Source: Bacillus alkalicellulosilyticus
Lineage (GTDB): Bacteria; Bacillota; Bacilli; Bacillales; Bacillaceae_F
DNA length: 64,000 nucleotides
Direction: 5' to 3'
Assembly (NCBI RefSeq): GCF_002019795.1
Contig: NZ_KV917381.1
Coordinates: 4,434,068 to 4,498,067 of the forward strand
The notes beneath the pieces were generated by a model. The model was given only the letters and a program-made list of their open reading frames with translations, searched no databases and was not told the origin of the DNA. The position numbers and the translations under genes are program-made. Shown here in pieces: positions 1-9,386 of the stretch (positions within the stretch are counted from its first letter, which is position 1; each line of letters begins with the position of its first letter).

Positions 1-208
1 CCGTAATCAGGTCTACTGGCTCGCCTTTTTCCGCCAACTCTATCATTACAGTATATAATCGTTGATGAGCTGCACGGTAAAAATCTTCAGGCTGTAGTGT
101 TTCACTAGCAGACACAAGAGCTTGTTCTTCTAAAAAAATCGCACCTAATACAGCTTGTTCGGCTTCTATATTTTGTGGTGGAGTGCGGTCAGCAAATAAA
201 TCACTCAT
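1..208 (-). CDS. dnaB: Replicative DNA helicase DnaB (B. subtilis name DnaC), N-terminal part only
   Basis: The first 69 codons of the replicative helicase; the rest lies beyond the left edge of the window. The peptide begins MSDLFADRTPPQNIEAEQAV, and the PPQNIEAEQAVLG segment followed by FLEEQAL is the characteristic start of the DnaB N-terminal domain, which forms the hexamer collar and contacts primase and the loader. The start is ATG at 208, preceded by the strong ribosome site AGAGGGGGCC. It lies downstream of rplI on the same strand, as in B. subtilis, but a terminator separates the two. The ATPase domain is not visible here, so identity rests on the N-terminus and gene order. Confidence 0.93.
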   Translation of the reverse strand, partial: MSDLFADRTPPQNIEAEQAVLGAIFLEEQALVSASETLQPEDFYRAAHQRLYTVMIELAEKGEPVDLIT

Positions 209-330
209 GACTAGGCCCCCTCTTTTTTCTATACTTTACAGAGTATCATTAATAGCGAAGAATTACCTTCGGATTGTTTCTCCTACATATCCAATCTTTG
301 TATTGATTTCATTATAGTCTATAAAATTAT

Positions 331-362
331 AAAATGGTTGATTTTTTAATCAACCATTTTTA
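331..362 (-). terminator. Rho-independent terminator after rplI
   Basis: A perfect 13-bp inverted repeat (AAAATGGTTGATT and its complement) around a T-rich loop lies just downstream of the rplI stop on the minus strand. It separates the yybS-gdpP-rplI group from dnaB. The A/T-rich flanks on both sides could let it work in both directions. Confidence 0.8.
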
Positions 363-370
363 AACATAAT

Positions 371-814
371 TTATTCTTCTATTACATGTACTTTAACAGT
401 AGCAACTACTTCCGGATGGATTTTAATCGGTACATTTGTATAGCCTAACGAACGAATTGGATCATCTAACAATATTTTTCGTTTATCCACTTTCTTCTTC
501 ATTTTCGCTAATGTTTCAGCAATTTGTTTAGTTGAAACAGCTCCAAATAGTCTGCCGCCTTCTCCTGATTTTGCTTTAATTTGAACGGTAATGCTTTCTA
601 ATTCTTCTTTATATTTTTTTGCAGCGTCTAATTCCTCTTCTGCTTTTTTCTGCTCACTTTTCTTTTGTGCTTCTAAGTTTTTAACATTTCCTTGTGATGC
701 TTCTTTAGCCAAGTTATTTGGAAGCAAATAATTTCTTGCGTATCCATCAGAGACGTTTTTTAATTCCCCTTTTTTCCCTTTTCCCTTTACATCTTCTAAA
801 AATATAACTTTCAT
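371..814 (-). CDS. rplI: 50S ribosomal protein L9
   Basis: A 147-residue L9, close to the usual 148-150. The N-terminal domain [17 protein letters not shown] with [12 protein letters not shown] is the L9 signature that binds 23S rRNA. It is followed by the long charged connecting helix (about residues 40-78, many K/E) and a C-terminal domain ending with [15 protein letters not shown]. An in-frame ATG lies upstream, but the start at 814 is chosen because the protein matches L9 from MKVIF and because GGAGGAAG precedes it. That ribosome site overlaps the last codons of gdpP, whose stop is only 1 bp away, so the two genes are probably translationally coupled. Confidence 0.97.
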   Translation of the reverse strand: MKVIFLEDVKGKGKKGELKNVSDGYARNYLLPNNLAKEASQGNVKNLEAQKKSEQKKAEEELDAAKKYKEELESITVQIKAKSGEGGRLFGAVSTKQIAETLAKMKKKVDKRKILLDDPIRSLGYTNVPIKIHPEVVATVKVHVIEE

Positions 815-815
815 A

Positions 816-2780
816 TTAACTTCCTCCTTCAATATACTCATCAATAACAGTCTGAAGTAGTTGTTGTGCTTCATCGAGAGTTTTATCTTCAAGCTGAACG
901 GCAGCATTCGTTAAATGACCGCCACCACCGAGTTTCTCCATAATAACTTGAACGTTCGCATCTCCTAGAGAACGAGCACTAATTCCTACTCGACCGTCAT
1001 GACGCATCGATATCACAAACGATGCAACAACACCATCCATGGTTAGCAGTGTGTCTGCTGCTTGTGCAATTAAAACTTGGTCGTATACTTCGCCTTCACG
1101 TGCTTTAGAAATAATAATCCCAGAATGATACAATTCAGCTTTTTCTACCAACTGTGACCGCTTAATGTACTGATTTAAATCTTCTTTAAGTAATCTTTGT
1201 ACTAATATCGTATCGGCACCATTTCTTCTTAAAAATGATGCAGCATCAAACGTTCTTGAGCCTGTTCGAATCGCAAAGCTTTTTGTATCGACGATAATCC
1301 CGGCTAACAACGCTGTTGCTTCTAAGATATCCATTTTAAGTTTCTTTGGCTGATACTCTAATAATTCAGTAACTAACTCAGAAGTAGATGAAGCGTAAGG
1401 CTCCATGTACACCAATACTGGATCATCGATAAATTCTTCACCTCTTCGATGGTGATCTAATACAACAACTCGGTCAATCTTATCCAATAACCGCTTTTCA
1501 ATAACAAGAGACGGCTTATGGGTATCTACAACGATAAGAAGAGAACTTTCGTTACCCATTTCTAAAGCTTCTTCAGGAGTAATAAAATGAGACCATAAGT
1601 GGTCGTGCTGTTCTACTTCTTCCATGAGTTTTTGAACATCAGAGTGAATATCATCTCTATCAAGAACAACAAACCCTTCTTTCCCATTCACTTCAGCAAT
1701 TTTTAGTACACCGATGGCTGCACCAATTGCATCCATATCTGGGTGTTGGTGTCCCATCACAATGACTCTGTCACTTTCCAAAACAAAATCACGCAGAGCA
1801 TGTGAAATGACCCTTGCTCTTACTCGTGTTCGTTTTTCCATCGCATTTGATTTTCCACCGTAAAAGCGGACCCTGCCGTTTCTTTCTTTAATGGCAGCTT
1901 GGTCCCCACCTCGTCCTAATGCCAAATCGAGACTCGATTGAGCTAACATTCCTAACTCTCTAATTGAGACTTCACCTGTTCCTACTCCAATACTTAATGT
2001 AATCGAAATTTTTTCTTTTCCTGTTACTTCTCGAACTTCATCAAGTATTTCAAACCTTGTTTCTTCAAGTATACGAAGTGATTTTTGATTTAGGACGGCT
2101 AAAAAACGGTCAGAAGCCATTCTTCGAATAAAAAAATCATACTCATTTGCCCACTTGTTGAGGGATGATGTAACTTGACTTATTAATTTACTTAAGACTT
2201 GGTCGTCTAGCCCTTGTGTTACTTCATCATAGTTATCTAAAAAGATAAGTGCAATCACAGTTTGTTCTTCTTGGTATAGTTCTCTTGTTTCTTCTTTTTC
2301 AGTTACATCAAAAAAGTATAATAGCCGTTCATCCTGTTTAATTACCAAATGATAATATCGATTGTTTAAATCAACCATTAATTCTTCATCATTATTATTA
2401 ATCGCAAGTGATATTTCTTCTGATAAGTGAGACACTGACTTCCCAAGGAATTGCTCTGGTAGGATTTCACTCATATAAGGATTTACCCATTGGATCGACA
2501 TATCTTGATTGTATAACAGTATTCCTACAGGCATTTTTGTAACCGCTTCTTCTCCAGCCTTGTTTACTCGGTAAGAAAGTGTAGAAATATACTCCTCTAA
2601 ATCTCTTTCAAACGAGACTCTAGCTTGAAAAGCATAAACGGCAAGTATGCCCAAAAGTAAAAAACCTACAATTCCGAATTCCCATCGATACAGCATGGCA
2701 ATCCCAACAAAAAGTGTGGCGACTGCAAACAATAATAATACATGGTATCCATGCCACCGTTTCATTAAGAACTTTGGCAT
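816..2780 (-). CDS. gdpP: Cyclic-di-AMP phosphodiesterase GdpP (YybT)
   Basis: A 654-residue membrane-anchored enzyme that hydrolyses c-di-AMP to pApA and so controls the second messenger governing K+ and osmolyte uptake. Two membrane segments span about residues 13-52. A PAS-like domain follows (about 84-160). Next is a degenerate GGDEF domain (about 172-310) in which the signature is replaced by SDRF (223-226). The DHH phosphoesterase domain has HPDMD (346-350), DTH (419-421) and DHH (442-444), and a DHHA1 domain with a GGGGH glycine loop is near the C-terminus. All metal ligands appear intact. Start ATG at 2780 follows TAGGAG. It sits between yybS and rplI, the usual Bacillus order. Confidence 0.96.
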   Translation of the reverse strand: MPKFLMKRWHGYHVLLLFAVATLFVGIAMLYRWEFGIVGFLLLGILAVYAFQARVSFERDLEEYISTLSYRVNKAGEEAVTKMPVGILLYNQDMSIQWVNPYMSEILPEQFLGKSVSHLSEEISLAINNNDEELMVDLNNRYYHLVIKQDERLLYFFDVTEKEETRELYQEEQTVIALIFLDNYDEVTQGLDDQVLSKLISQVTSSLNKWANEYDFFIRRMASDRFLAVLNQKSLRILEETRFEILDEVREVTGKEKISITLSIGVGTGEVSIRELGMLAQSSLDLALGRGGDQAAIKERNGRVRFYGGKSNAMEKRTRVRARVISHALRDFVLESDRVIVMGHQHPDMDAIGAAIGVLKIAEVNGKEGFVVLDRDDIHSDVQKLMEEVEQHDHLWSHFITPEEALEMGNESSLLIVVDTHKPSLVIEKRLLDKIDRVVVLDHHRRGEEFIDDPVLVYMEPYASSTSELVTELLEYQPKKLKMDILEATALLAGIIVDTKSFAIRTGSRTFDAASFLRRNGADTILVQRLLKEDLNQYIKRSQLVEKAELYHSGIIISKAREGEVYDQVLIAQAADTLLTMDGVVASFVISMRHDGRVGISARSLGDANVQVIMEKLGGGGHLTNAAVQLEDKTLDEAQQLLQTVIDEYIEGGS

Positions 2781-2842
2781 ATTGTCAACTCCTACTTTAT
2801 TGTATTTTGGTCGGACACTATGCCTGTTACCGAACCTTTTGT

Positions 2843-3769
2843 TTATTCCAACTTAGCTTTAATTTTATTCCTAAGTTGAAACCCTAAGTCAATTATACCT
2901 AAGATCTGAACAACATTGTAAACTCCAGGCAAAATAAATATAAGAACAATTACAAGATTAGGAAGAATTTTTGCAAGTTTTTTTACATGACAGTAATAAA
3001 AGACAAATGAAGCTCCTTGAATAACCATAACCCCAGTTAACAACATGTATAAATTTAATGTGATGATATCCATTGTAGTTCCTTGCTCAAAGCCAACCAT
3101 TCTTAATATCACGACAATTAAATAATACCAAATAAATACCTTTGGAAACTTCCAATCACGAAAAGATGGCAATGGAGGAATCTCAAATCCCATTCTCTTT
3201 AAAATCGGTCTACACACTACTTGAACCAATAATGCAATAAGGATACTTGCACCAATAATAGCTGTCGTAATGAGTTTTGGGATAATTTCTATCATGTTAT
3301 ACAATTGCTGTATTTGTTCTTCGTCTGCACTAATGTATTGTTCTGCTAGTTGAACGGACTCTTTTTGTAGTTCAACTGCCATTTCAACTGGATTTATTTC
3401 TAATACTACAATTGATATGATAAATGACAGTAGCGTAAAGAAAATAACTGTCAAACTTCCACCCAATAGAACGGCCAATGGCTGTTTTTTTCTTCGGTAT
3501 AATTCACCCATGACAACCCCTAAACAGCTGCCCAAAAAAGCTACTAGTATTGATGCAATTCCAGTTATCAATATAGTTAATATGATGGTTACTGCACTTA
3601 ACAATATGCCAGCCTTCAGTCCATACCTTATCGTAAAAATGATAAAAGGTAAGGGCGAAAACAACAAAAGAATTTGTCCGATTATAGGAATAAATAATCC
3701 AAGTATAATAATAACGGTTGCTATCGCAGCCATTAAGGCCCCTTCTGTTATCATACGAGTATTTTTCAC
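2843..3769 (-). CDS. yybS: YybS family (DUF2232) integral membrane protein
   Basis: A 308-residue, very hydrophobic protein with about seven to eight predicted membrane segments, beginning MKNTRMITEGALMAAIATVI. This N-terminus and the position directly upstream of gdpP match the YybS/DUF2232 family. The fold resembles substrate-binding S components of ECF transporters, but no substrate is established. The start codon is GTG at 3769 with a good AGAGGTGA ribosome site. It is separated from gdpP by 62 bp without an evident terminator and is probably co-transcribed with it. No function can be derived from the sequence alone. Confidence 0.88.
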   Translation of the reverse strand: MKNTRMITEGALMAAIATVIIILGLFIPIIGQILLLFSPLPFIIFTIRYGLKAGILLSAVTIILTILITGIASILVAFLGSCLGVVMGELYRRKKQPLAVLLGGSLTVIFFTLLSFIISIVVLEINPVEMAVELQKESVQLAEQYISADEEQIQQLYNMIEIIPKLITTAIIGASILIALLVQVVCRPILKRMGFEIPPLPSFRDWKFPKVFIWYYLIVVILRMVGFEQGTTMDIITLNLYMLLTGVMVIQGASFVFYYCHVKKLAKILPNLVIVLIFILPGVYNVVQILGIIDLGFQLRNKIKAKLE

Positions 3770-3999
3770 AACTTCACCTCTTATTTTAACCTGCTATGTA
3801 GCTTGTTTCTTTACCTATTTTAGCTTAAATCCGTTAAAAAGGAAAAGATAGTAACATATCTAAATTTATTCTCTTCCCTACCCTTATTATTCTTCTAAGC
3901 ATTCCTTTACAAACCTTTTTTAGCAAGCCTCATATACAATTTTTTTTGCGTAGGAGGTTTGACATTAAACTGCAAATAGAAAAAAGCTTTCGTTAAAAT
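3770..3999. other. Non-coding gap upstream of yybS
   Basis: AT-rich intergenic sequence between the yybS start and the rpsR terminator. It should hold the yybS-gdpP promoter, but no pair of -35/-10 hexamers stands out. A plus-strand TAGGAGG near 3952 has no convincing reading frame after it. Confidence 0.5.
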
Positions 4000-4031
4000 G
4001 AAAAATGACCTCGGTTTCGCGAGGTCATTTT
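4000..4031 (-). terminator. Rho-independent terminator of the rpsF-ssb-rpsR operon
   Basis: Inverted repeat AAATGACCTCG / CGAGGTCATTT around a 6-nt loop, followed on the minus strand by a T-rich tract. It lies just after the rpsR stop. Confidence 0.9.
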
Positions 4032-4049
4032 CGATAGCACGGTATGCTA

Positions 4050-4286
4050 TTAGTTTACTTCATTAACATAAGGCAACAAAGCGATTGTACGAGCGCGCTT
4101 AATTGCAGTCGTTAATTGACGTTGGTATTTAGCAGAAGTACCAGTTACACGGCGAGGAAGAATTTTTCCACGCTCTGAAATGAACTTCTTCAATAAGTCA
4201 GTATCTTTATAATCGATTTTCTCGATTTTGTTTACCGTAAAGTAACAAACTTTACGACGTTTTGGTCCACGTCCTCTACGAGCCAT
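4050..4286 (-). CDS. rpsR: 30S ribosomal protein S18
   Basis: A 78-residue S18 with the usual basic N-terminus ([12 protein letters not shown]), the KIDYKD segment and the C-terminal [11 protein letters not shown] motif. It binds the central domain of 16S rRNA as a heterodimer with S6. It is the last gene of the rpsF-ssb-rpsR operon. The start is ATG at 4286 with GGAGGTAATATT upstream. It lacks the N-terminal CXXC zinc motif found in some duplicated S18 paralogues: only one cysteine, in the KVCYF segment, is present. Confidence 0.98.
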   Translation of the reverse strand: MARRGRGPKRRKVCYFTVNKIEKIDYKDTDLLKKFISERGKILPRRVTGTSAKYQRQLTTAIKRARTIALLPYVNEVN

Positions 4287-4325
4287 AATATTACCTCCTT
4301 TATTTTTTATCCTTTATAAAGGGTT

Positions 4326-4826
4326 TTAGAATGGCAAATCGTCATCAGAGATATCAATGGTCTTCCCATCATTTGCAAATGGGTCTTCATCTAATCTTGA
4401 TTGATTGCGATTTTGATTTTGTTGACCGTAGCCACCTTGACCTTGTCCCATTGGACTTTGTCCGCCACTGAATCCAGAGTTTTGATTACCGCCACCGCCT
4501 GATGCTCCTCGTGGCTCTAAGAACTGAACACTTTCTGCAACGACTTCAGTAATGTATACTCGTTTACCTTCATTGTTGTCATAACTTCGTGTTTGAATTC
4601 TCCCATCAACGCCAGCTAAACTCCCCTTTTTCAAGAAGTTTGCTACGTTTTCGGCTTGCTTACGCCAGATAATACAGTTAATAAAATCCGCTTCACGATC
4701 GCCTTGCTGATTTGAAAACGGACGATTGACTGCAAGCGTAAAGTTTGCCACAGCGACACCATTTGGTGTGTATCGTAACTCTGGATCTTTCGTTAAACGT
4801 CCAACAAGAATGACACGGTTAATCAT
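4326..4826 (-). CDS. ssb: Single-stranded DNA-binding protein SSB
   Basis: A 166-residue essential SSB. The N-terminal OB fold (about 1-106) starts [20 protein letters not shown] and includes [19 protein letters not shown] flexible Gly/Gln/Asn-rich linker (about 107-145) follows, and the acidic tip ends DISDDDLPF, the peptide that recruits replication and repair proteins. It lies between rpsF and rpsR in the classic three-gene operon, where ssb expression is tied to the S6/S18 leader. The ATG start at 4826 follows GGGGAGGG. Confidence 0.98.
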   Translation of the reverse strand: MINRVILVGRLTKDPELRYTPNGVAVANFTLAVNRPFSNQQGDREADFINCIIWRKQAENVANFLKKGSLAGVDGRIQTRSYDNNEGKRVYITEVVAESVQFLEPRGASGGGGNQNSGFSGGQSPMGQGQGGYGQQNQNRNQSRLDEDPFANDGKTIDISDDDLPF

Positions 4827-4855
4827 TCAAAACCCTCCCCATATATCATCCTAAA

Positions 4856-5143
4856 TTACTTTTCGTCTTTAACAATTAAAGTACGAATTACATTTTCATT
4901 GATCTTGATAAGACGATTGAACTCTGCAATCGCTTCAGGATTAGATAAAACATTCAGCTTGACATAGAAACCTTCACGGAAGTTGTTGATTTCATATGCT
5001 AAGCGACGTTTGCCCATTTCCTCTACCTTTTCTAGTTCAGCACCGTTGTTTGTTAAGACACCATTGTATCTTTCAACGATTTCTTTGTTAGCAGCTTCTT
5101 CTAGGTTAGGCGCAATGATATACATAATCTCATAGTTACGCAC
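4856..5143 (-). CDS. rpsF: 30S ribosomal protein S6
   Basis: A 95-residue S6 recognised by [16 protein letters not shown], the central [16 protein letters not shown] and the C-terminal [14 protein letters not shown]. It forms the S6:S18 heterodimer on 16S rRNA and opens the rpsF-ssb-rpsR operon. The start is GTG at 5143, six bases after a perfect AGGAGGTGA. An extended -10 promoter and a leader with a CCG-containing hairpin lie directly upstream. Confidence 0.98.
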   Translation of the reverse strand: MRNYEIMYIIAPNLEEAANKEIVERYNGVLTNNGAELEKVEEMGKRRLAYEINNFREGFYVKLNVLSNPEAIAEFNRLIKINENVIRTLIVKDEK

Positions 5144-5215
5144 TATACGTCACCTCCTTTTGGTCTAGCGGCTCCATTTGGAGCAAGGAGCAAAATTTTC
5201 ATTTTCACTCACACT
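5144..5215 (-). promoter_or_regulatory. Candidate S6:S18 autoregulatory leader of rpsF
   Basis: On the minus strand the rpsF leader carries a stem GCTCC...GGAGC immediately followed by CCGC, then the ribosome site. A hairpin with an unpaired CCG mimicking the 16S site for S6:S18 is the known autogenous control element of this operon in many bacteria. The match here is by eye, without a covariance model. Confidence 0.5.
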
Positions 5216-5220
5216 GACCC

Positions 5221-5249
5221 ATTATAACAGAACACTCCTTCGCACACAA
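5221..5249 (-). promoter_or_regulatory. Promoter of rpsF-ssb-rpsR (extended -10)
   Basis: Minus strand: TTGTGT (5249-5244), a 17-bp spacer and TATAAT (5226-5221) preceded by TG, giving the extended element TGTTATAAT. It lies about 80 bp upstream of the rpsF start and overlaps the loop and right arm of the ychF 3' hairpin (CACTCCTT...AAGGAGTG, 5233-5260). Confidence 0.65.
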
Positions 5250-5276
5250 GCAAAGGAGTGAATTCTTTTATATGAT

Positions 5277-6377
5277 TTATACATTAAAGCGGAAATGCAT
5301 TACGTCACCATCAGCGACAACGTAGTCTTTTCCCTCTAATCTAACTTTTCCCTTTTCTTTAGCTACGGCCATTGAACCCGCTTCTACAAGGTCATCATAA
5401 GCGACAACCTCTGCACGGATAAAGCCACGTTCGAAGTCTGTATGAATAACCCCTGCCGCCTGTGGCGCTTTTGTTCCTTGACGAATGGTCCAAGCTCTTA
5501 CTTCTTGAACTCCAGCTGTGAAATATGTTCGTAACCCTAACAAATGATAAGCTGCTCTTATTAATTGGTCTAGACCTGACTCCTCAATACCTAACTCCTC
5601 GAGGAACATTGCTTTTTCATCATTATCTAGTTCAGAGATTTCAGCTTCAATTTTTGCACAAACGACAATAACTTCTGAATTTTCATTTGCTGCAAACTCT
5701 TTCACACTTTTAACAAAGTCGTTATCTCCTTCTGCTACTAAATCTTCCTCACTCACATTGGCTACATAAAGAACTGGTTTCATGGTTAATAGGTGCAATC
5801 CATATACAATTTTCTTTTCTTCATCTGTAAGGTCCACACTTCTTGCTGGTTTTTCATCTTCAAATGCAGCTTTTAACTTTACAAGAGCTTCATGTTCGAC
5901 CATAGCTTCTTTATCTTTTTGTTTTGCTAACTTAGCTACTCGGTCAAGTCTTTTTTCTACCGATTCTAAGTCTGCTAAGATTAATTCTAGATTAATCACT
6001 TCAATGTCATTTATAGGATTTACCCTACCTGCAACATGGGTGATGTTTTCATCATCAAAACATCGTACGACATGAGAAATTGCGTCAACTTGTCTAATAT
6101 GAGATAAAAATTTATTTCCTAGACCTTCTCCCTTACTTGCACCTTCAACAATTCCTGCAATGTCGGTAAATTCAAACGCTGTCGGAACTACTTTTTTTGG
6201 TTGTACTAATTCCGTTAACTTTGTAAGACGATAATCTGGTACTTCTACGATCCCTACATTTGGGTCTATCGTACAGAAGGGGTAGTTTGCTGATTCTGCC
6301 CCTGCTTGTGTAATTGCGTTAAATAATGTAGATTTTCCAACGTTCGGTAAACCAACGATACCTGTAGTTAATGCCAT
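5277..6377 (-). CDS. ychF: Redox-regulated ATPase YchF (Obg-like ATPase family)
   Basis: A 366-residue P-loop NTPase. The Walker A GLPNVGKSTLFNAIT is at residues 7-21, the DIAG switch motif near 72, and a helical insertion with acidic linker follows. The C-terminal TGS domain ends in DVMHFRFNV. YchF/OLA1 proteins prefer ATP to GTP and associate with ribosomes; the precise role is unsettled. The length is the family norm (363-367). The ATG at 6377 follows AAAGGAAGTG. It lies just upstream of rpsF on the same strand, as in B. subtilis (yyaF). Confidence 0.96.
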   Translation of the reverse strand: MALTTGIVGLPNVGKSTLFNAITQAGAESANYPFCTIDPNVGIVEVPDYRLTKLTELVQPKKVVPTAFEFTDIAGIVEGASKGEGLGNKFLSHIRQVDAISHVVRCFDDENITHVAGRVNPINDIEVINLELILADLESVEKRLDRVAKLAKQKDKEAMVEHEALVKLKAAFEDEKPARSVDLTDEEKKIVYGLHLLTMKPVLYVANVSEEDLVAEGDNDFVKSVKEFAANENSEVIVVCAKIEAEISELDNDEKAMFLEELGIEESGLDQLIRAAYHLLGLRTYFTAGVQEVRAWTIRQGTKAPQAAGVIHTDFERGFIRAEVVAYDDLVEAGSMAVAKEKGKVRLEGKDYVVADGDVMHFRFNV

Positions 6378-6439
6378 ATTTACACTTCCTTTGTTTCATT
6401 TCCTATCTATTATACCATTGTCAATTATATTGATTGTAC

Positions 6440-6486
6440 AAAAAAAACACAAGACAATGTAGTTCGACTCCATTATCTTGTGTTTT
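6440..6486 (-). terminator. Terminator after the DUF951 gene
   Basis: Inverted repeat AACACAAGACAATG / CATTATCTTGTGTT around an 11-nt loop, followed on the minus strand by a T run. It begins a few bases past the DUF951 stop and insulates ychF. Confidence 0.88.
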
Positions 6487-6490
6487 TCTG

Positions 6491-6673
6491 TTATAGTATT
6501 TTTTTTATTTTGCGGGAAAATTCTTTTCGTGGCAATAATACGCTATGTTCACAACCTAAACACTTTATTCGAATATCCATTCCCATGCGAATAATCTTCC
6601 ATCGGTTCTCTCCACAAGGATGTGGCTTTTTCATTTCAACAATATCATGTAATTCAAATTCCTTGTCTGCCAC
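6491..6673 (-). CDS. yyzM: DUF951 family small protein (YyzM-like)
   Basis: A 60-residue protein with the DUF951 signature: HDIVEMKKPHPCGENRWKI followed by RMGMDIRIKCLGCEH. The conserved Cys residues (one in PHPCG, two in CLGC) suggest a small metal-binding or OB-like fold. A basic tail ends in KIKKIL. Function is unknown. The start is GTG at 6673 with GGAAGGGG upstream. It is conserved next to ychF in Bacillaceae, which supports it as a real gene. Confidence 0.85.
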   Translation of the reverse strand: MADKEFELHDIVEMKKPHPCGENRWKIIRMGMDIRIKCLGCEHSVLLPRKEFSRKIKKIL

Positions 6674-6781
6674 TTTAAAGTATCCCCTTCCACACGTGTT
6701 TATGGTCGTCCATTTTTTTATGATTCTTATTATACAGTAAATCTAGCGTGAGGAAAATAATCACCGTGTAAAACCTGCTAT

Positions 6782-7801
6782 CTATGCTTTACTACTTTTT
6801 TTCATAATTGGATATAAGATTATGGCTGCAAAAACATATAGATTCAATACACCATATAACGGATATAACACACTAATTAGGGTAGAAAATCCAAATGTAG
6901 TCAAAGGCACCATTAAAGCTAATAGGATAAGTGCTAGAAGCCAAGGTGCTACCTTTATATAATCCCTAAATCTTGATATCAACCCAAACAAACTAGAAGC
7001 TGCTGTTGTATAAATCGCTACCCATAATAACCCTGACATGATTATAACCATATAATATGGATAATGTTTTAAAATAGCAAAAAGCGGAATTTCATACAAC
7101 ATGATTTCGCCTGCTACTTGTATAAGAGATTCATTATATAGAAATGATACGGAACCTAAAATGACACCACTGCCTATACTAGCGATAAGGATTTCTCCTT
7201 TTTGTTTAATTTCACCACCGATTGCTGCTAACACTGCAACGAGCGGTAAAATATTTAAGGCTGTAAACGTTAGGGCAGAAGGCCAATTGCTTTGCTCCTT
7301 TATATTAACTTCAATCGGAAATCCTTGTAAATATTGAAAGGCTAGTAGTACCGATAGAAGACATACAATTAATAATGGGATGACAAATGCATTCATCGAT
7401 GTCATTCCAGTTATATCCCATACAAAGAGCAATATGAGTAAACCACATATAATAGAAACGCCTATCCAATAGGGTAAATGGATAACTTCTAGTGTGGCCC
7501 CTCCTCCAGCTAGCATGATAACAGCAATTGAAAATAAATAAATGACAATCATCGCATCATAAAGTTTTGTTACTTTTTTTCCTAATAACTCTTCAAGAAT
7601 AGGAATATAGTGAGTGGATCTATGTTTGTAACTAATAGACATGATGACGTATGTACAAATAATAAATAGGATCATAAATAATAAAATTGCTAGTCCACTT
7701 TCAGCACCAAAAAATTGCCACAGTTCTCTTCCTGAGGCGTACCCTGCTCCTATCATTGTTCCAATAATTAAAAACATCCATTTTAGACCTCGAGTTACCA
7801 T
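6782..7801 (-). CDS. YkvI-like transporter-type membrane protein
   Basis: A 339-residue integral membrane protein with about ten predicted membrane helices. It starts MVTRGLKWMFLIIGTMIGAG; the GTMIGAGYASGRE glycine-rich first helix is typical of the YkvI/COG3949 group, distantly related to amino-acid transporters of the LeuT/APC fold. The frame is open 46 codons further upstream, but the ATG at 7801 is preferred because AGAGGAAG precedes it and the first helix begins there. It is divergently arranged to yyaC across 98 bp. No substrate can be named. Confidence 0.8.
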   Translation of the reverse strand: MVTRGLKWMFLIIGTMIGAGYASGRELWQFFGAESGLAILLFMILFIICTYVIMSISYKHRSTHYIPILEELLGKKVTKLYDAMIVIYLFSIAVIMLAGGGATLEVIHLPYWIGVSIICGLLILLFVWDITGMTSMNAFVIPLLIVCLLSVLLAFQYLQGFPIEVNIKEQSNWPSALTFTALNILPLVAVLAAIGGEIKQKGEILIASIGSGVILGSVSFLYNESLIQVAGEIMLYEIPLFAILKHYPYYMVIIMSGLLWVAIYTTAASSLFGLISRFRDYIKVAPWLLALILLALMVPLTTFGFSTLISVLYPLYGVLNLYVFAAIILYPIMKKSSKA

Positions 7802-7899
7802 GTCAGCTATCTTCCTCTCATAATTGATTTTATTTCTATATGTATAGAAAGGAAATAAAATCCGTATACTGTTACTACTATTAAAAAGGAGAGGGAGAT

Positions 7900-8550
7900 A
7901 TGATTCTAAATCGCAATTTATTCCCAAAAAAGGCGTCACCGTTTCGAGTTCATATGGATGATGAAAATTCTATTACTGCGATCACAGAAAAACTATATCA
8001 GTTAATTCCATCAATTTTGACACAAGATTTAGTCATTATTTGCATTGGCACTGACCGTTCTACAGGAGATTCATTGGGACCTCTTATCGGAACAAAACTA
8101 TCAGAACATAATCTAGCAAATTTTCATGTGTATGGTACGCTAGAACACCCTGTTCATGCTGTAAATCTTGAAGATACACTAGTAGAAATCAATAAAAAGC
8201 ATACACGCCCTTTTATTATTGGTATTGATGCTTGTTTGGGTCGAGTAAGTAGCGTTGGGAAAATAACCGTAGGAGATGGATCAATTAAACCTGGTGCGGC
8301 TGTAAATAAAAAACTTCCGGAAGTGGGTAACATTCATTTGACTGGTATTGTTAATATAGGTGGGATGATGGAGTATTTCGTATTACAAAACACACGTTTG
8401 CATACAGTCATGAAGATGGCTACAATAATGGCTTCAAGTATTGACGGAGTCGACCAATTGCTAACTAGACGTAAAAAGCATCGAAAATCACTTTTAGAAA
8501 CGCTCACTCCTACTTTTTTTGTTAAAGAACGAAAAGAAACTCATCTTTAA
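7900..8550 (+). CDS. yyaC: Spore protease-like protein YyaC (DUF1256)
   Basis: A 216-residue protein of the YyaC/DUF1256 family, related to the germination protease GPR. Conserved blocks are VIICIGTDRSTGDSLGPLIG, VYGTLEHPVHAVNL, IGIDACLGR and GNIHLTGIVNIGGMMEYFVL. The family is tied to sporulation; enzymatic activity is inferred from its relation to GPR. The ATG at 7900 follows GGAGAGGGAGA. It is one of few left-arm genes on the plus strand, transcribed toward the oncoming fork. The position near soj/spo0J is the same as in B. subtilis. Confidence 0.9.
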   Translation: MILNRNLFPKKASPFRVHMDDENSITAITEKLYQLIPSILTQDLVIICIGTDRSTGDSLGPLIGTKLSEHNLANFHVYGTLEHPVHAVNLEDTLVEINKKHTRPFIIGIDACLGRVSSVGKITVGDGSIKPGAAVNKKLPEVGNIHLTGIVNIGGMMEYFVLQNTRLHTVMKMATIMASSIDGVDQLLTRRKKHRKSLLETLTPTFFVKERKETHL

Positions 8551-8574
8551 TTATTAGATGAGTTTCTTTTTTCT
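8534..8574. terminator. Terminator between yyaC and the DUF554 gene
   Basis: Inverted repeat AAGAAACTCATCT / AGATGAGTTTCTT with a 9-nt loop overlaps the yyaC stop and is followed by T-rich DNA on the plus strand. A-rich flanks on the left make it a possible bidirectional terminator for the convergent DUF554 gene. Confidence 0.82.
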
Positions 8575-8594
8575 TTAAAATATCATATGTAATT

Positions 8595-9302
8595 TTAAAA
8601 AGGCCAATAATAAACAATAGAAACTAGCAATCCCGTTACGATAATAGAAGGTAATAGATTTGCTACTCTTATTTTTGTTATACCTAATAGATTTAGTCCA
8701 ATCGCTAAAATCATAATACCGCCTGTCGCTGTCATCTCGACAATAAAAGCTTCCATTATCAGTTTAGGGATAAATTGGTCGATTTGTGTTGAAAATAATG
8801 CGATAAATCCTTGATACAGTAAGACTGGAATGGCAGAGAAGATGACACCAAACCCTAAAGTAGACGCAAAGATAATCGCAGAGAAGCCATCTAACATGGA
8901 TTTGGTGTATAATATCGAATGGTCTCCTCTTAATCCACTATCCAACGCTCCAAGTATAGCCATGGCACCTACAACATAGATTAAAGTGGTAGTGACGAAA
9001 GCTTTTGTTACTTGCCCTTCTTCATTAGGACTCACTTTTTTTTCTAGCCATTTTCCTAATTGATTTAGTTTTCCTTCTAAATCCCAGCGTTCTCCTAGCA
9101 AACCACCTACTACTAAGCTGCCAATAACAATTAAATATTGGTCACTCTTTAAACCCATTCCAATTCCAAGTACTATTACAGCCAATCCTATAGCTTGCAT
9201 AATCGTTACTTTTATTCTTTCAGGAATGTTTTTCACTACTAATCCAAGCAAAGTCCCTACTACGATTGCAAGCGCGTTAACAAGGGTCCCCAATAATACC
9301 AC
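8595..9302 (-). CDS. DUF554 family membrane protein
   Basis: A 235-residue protein with about six to seven membrane segments. It begins MVLLGTLVNALAIVVGTLLG, has the conserved GLAVIVLGIGMGLK and SLVVGGLLGE blocks, and near the C-terminus EMTATGGIMILAIGLNLL, all marks of DUF554 (YdfK/YqgA type). A transport role is often suggested but not shown. The start is GTG at 9302, nine bases after GGAGG. It lies between yyaC (convergent) and a cysteine desulfurase gene (same strand, 84 bp upstream). Confidence 0.87.
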   Translation of the reverse strand: MVLLGTLVNALAIVVGTLLGLVVKNIPERIKVTIMQAIGLAVIVLGIGMGLKSDQYLIVIGSLVVGGLLGERWDLEGKLNQLGKWLEKKVSPNEEGQVTKAFVTTTLIYVVGAMAILGALDSGLRGDHSILYTKSMLDGFSAIIFASTLGFGVIFSAIPVLLYQGFIALFSTQIDQFIPKLIMEAFIVEMTATGGIMILAIGLNLLGITKIRVANLLPSIIVTGLLVSIVYYWPF

Positions 9303-9386
9303 TATTCAATTCCTCCAACTTCTCTCCAATATATTATTAATTTACTATCATCATGTATTTATCTTTATTTGACAAATGACTAGTTA

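Noticed and set aside
3945-3990. Plus-strand small gene after TAGGAGG near 3952
   Set aside because: No ATG/GTG/TTG at a suitable distance and no sustained frame.
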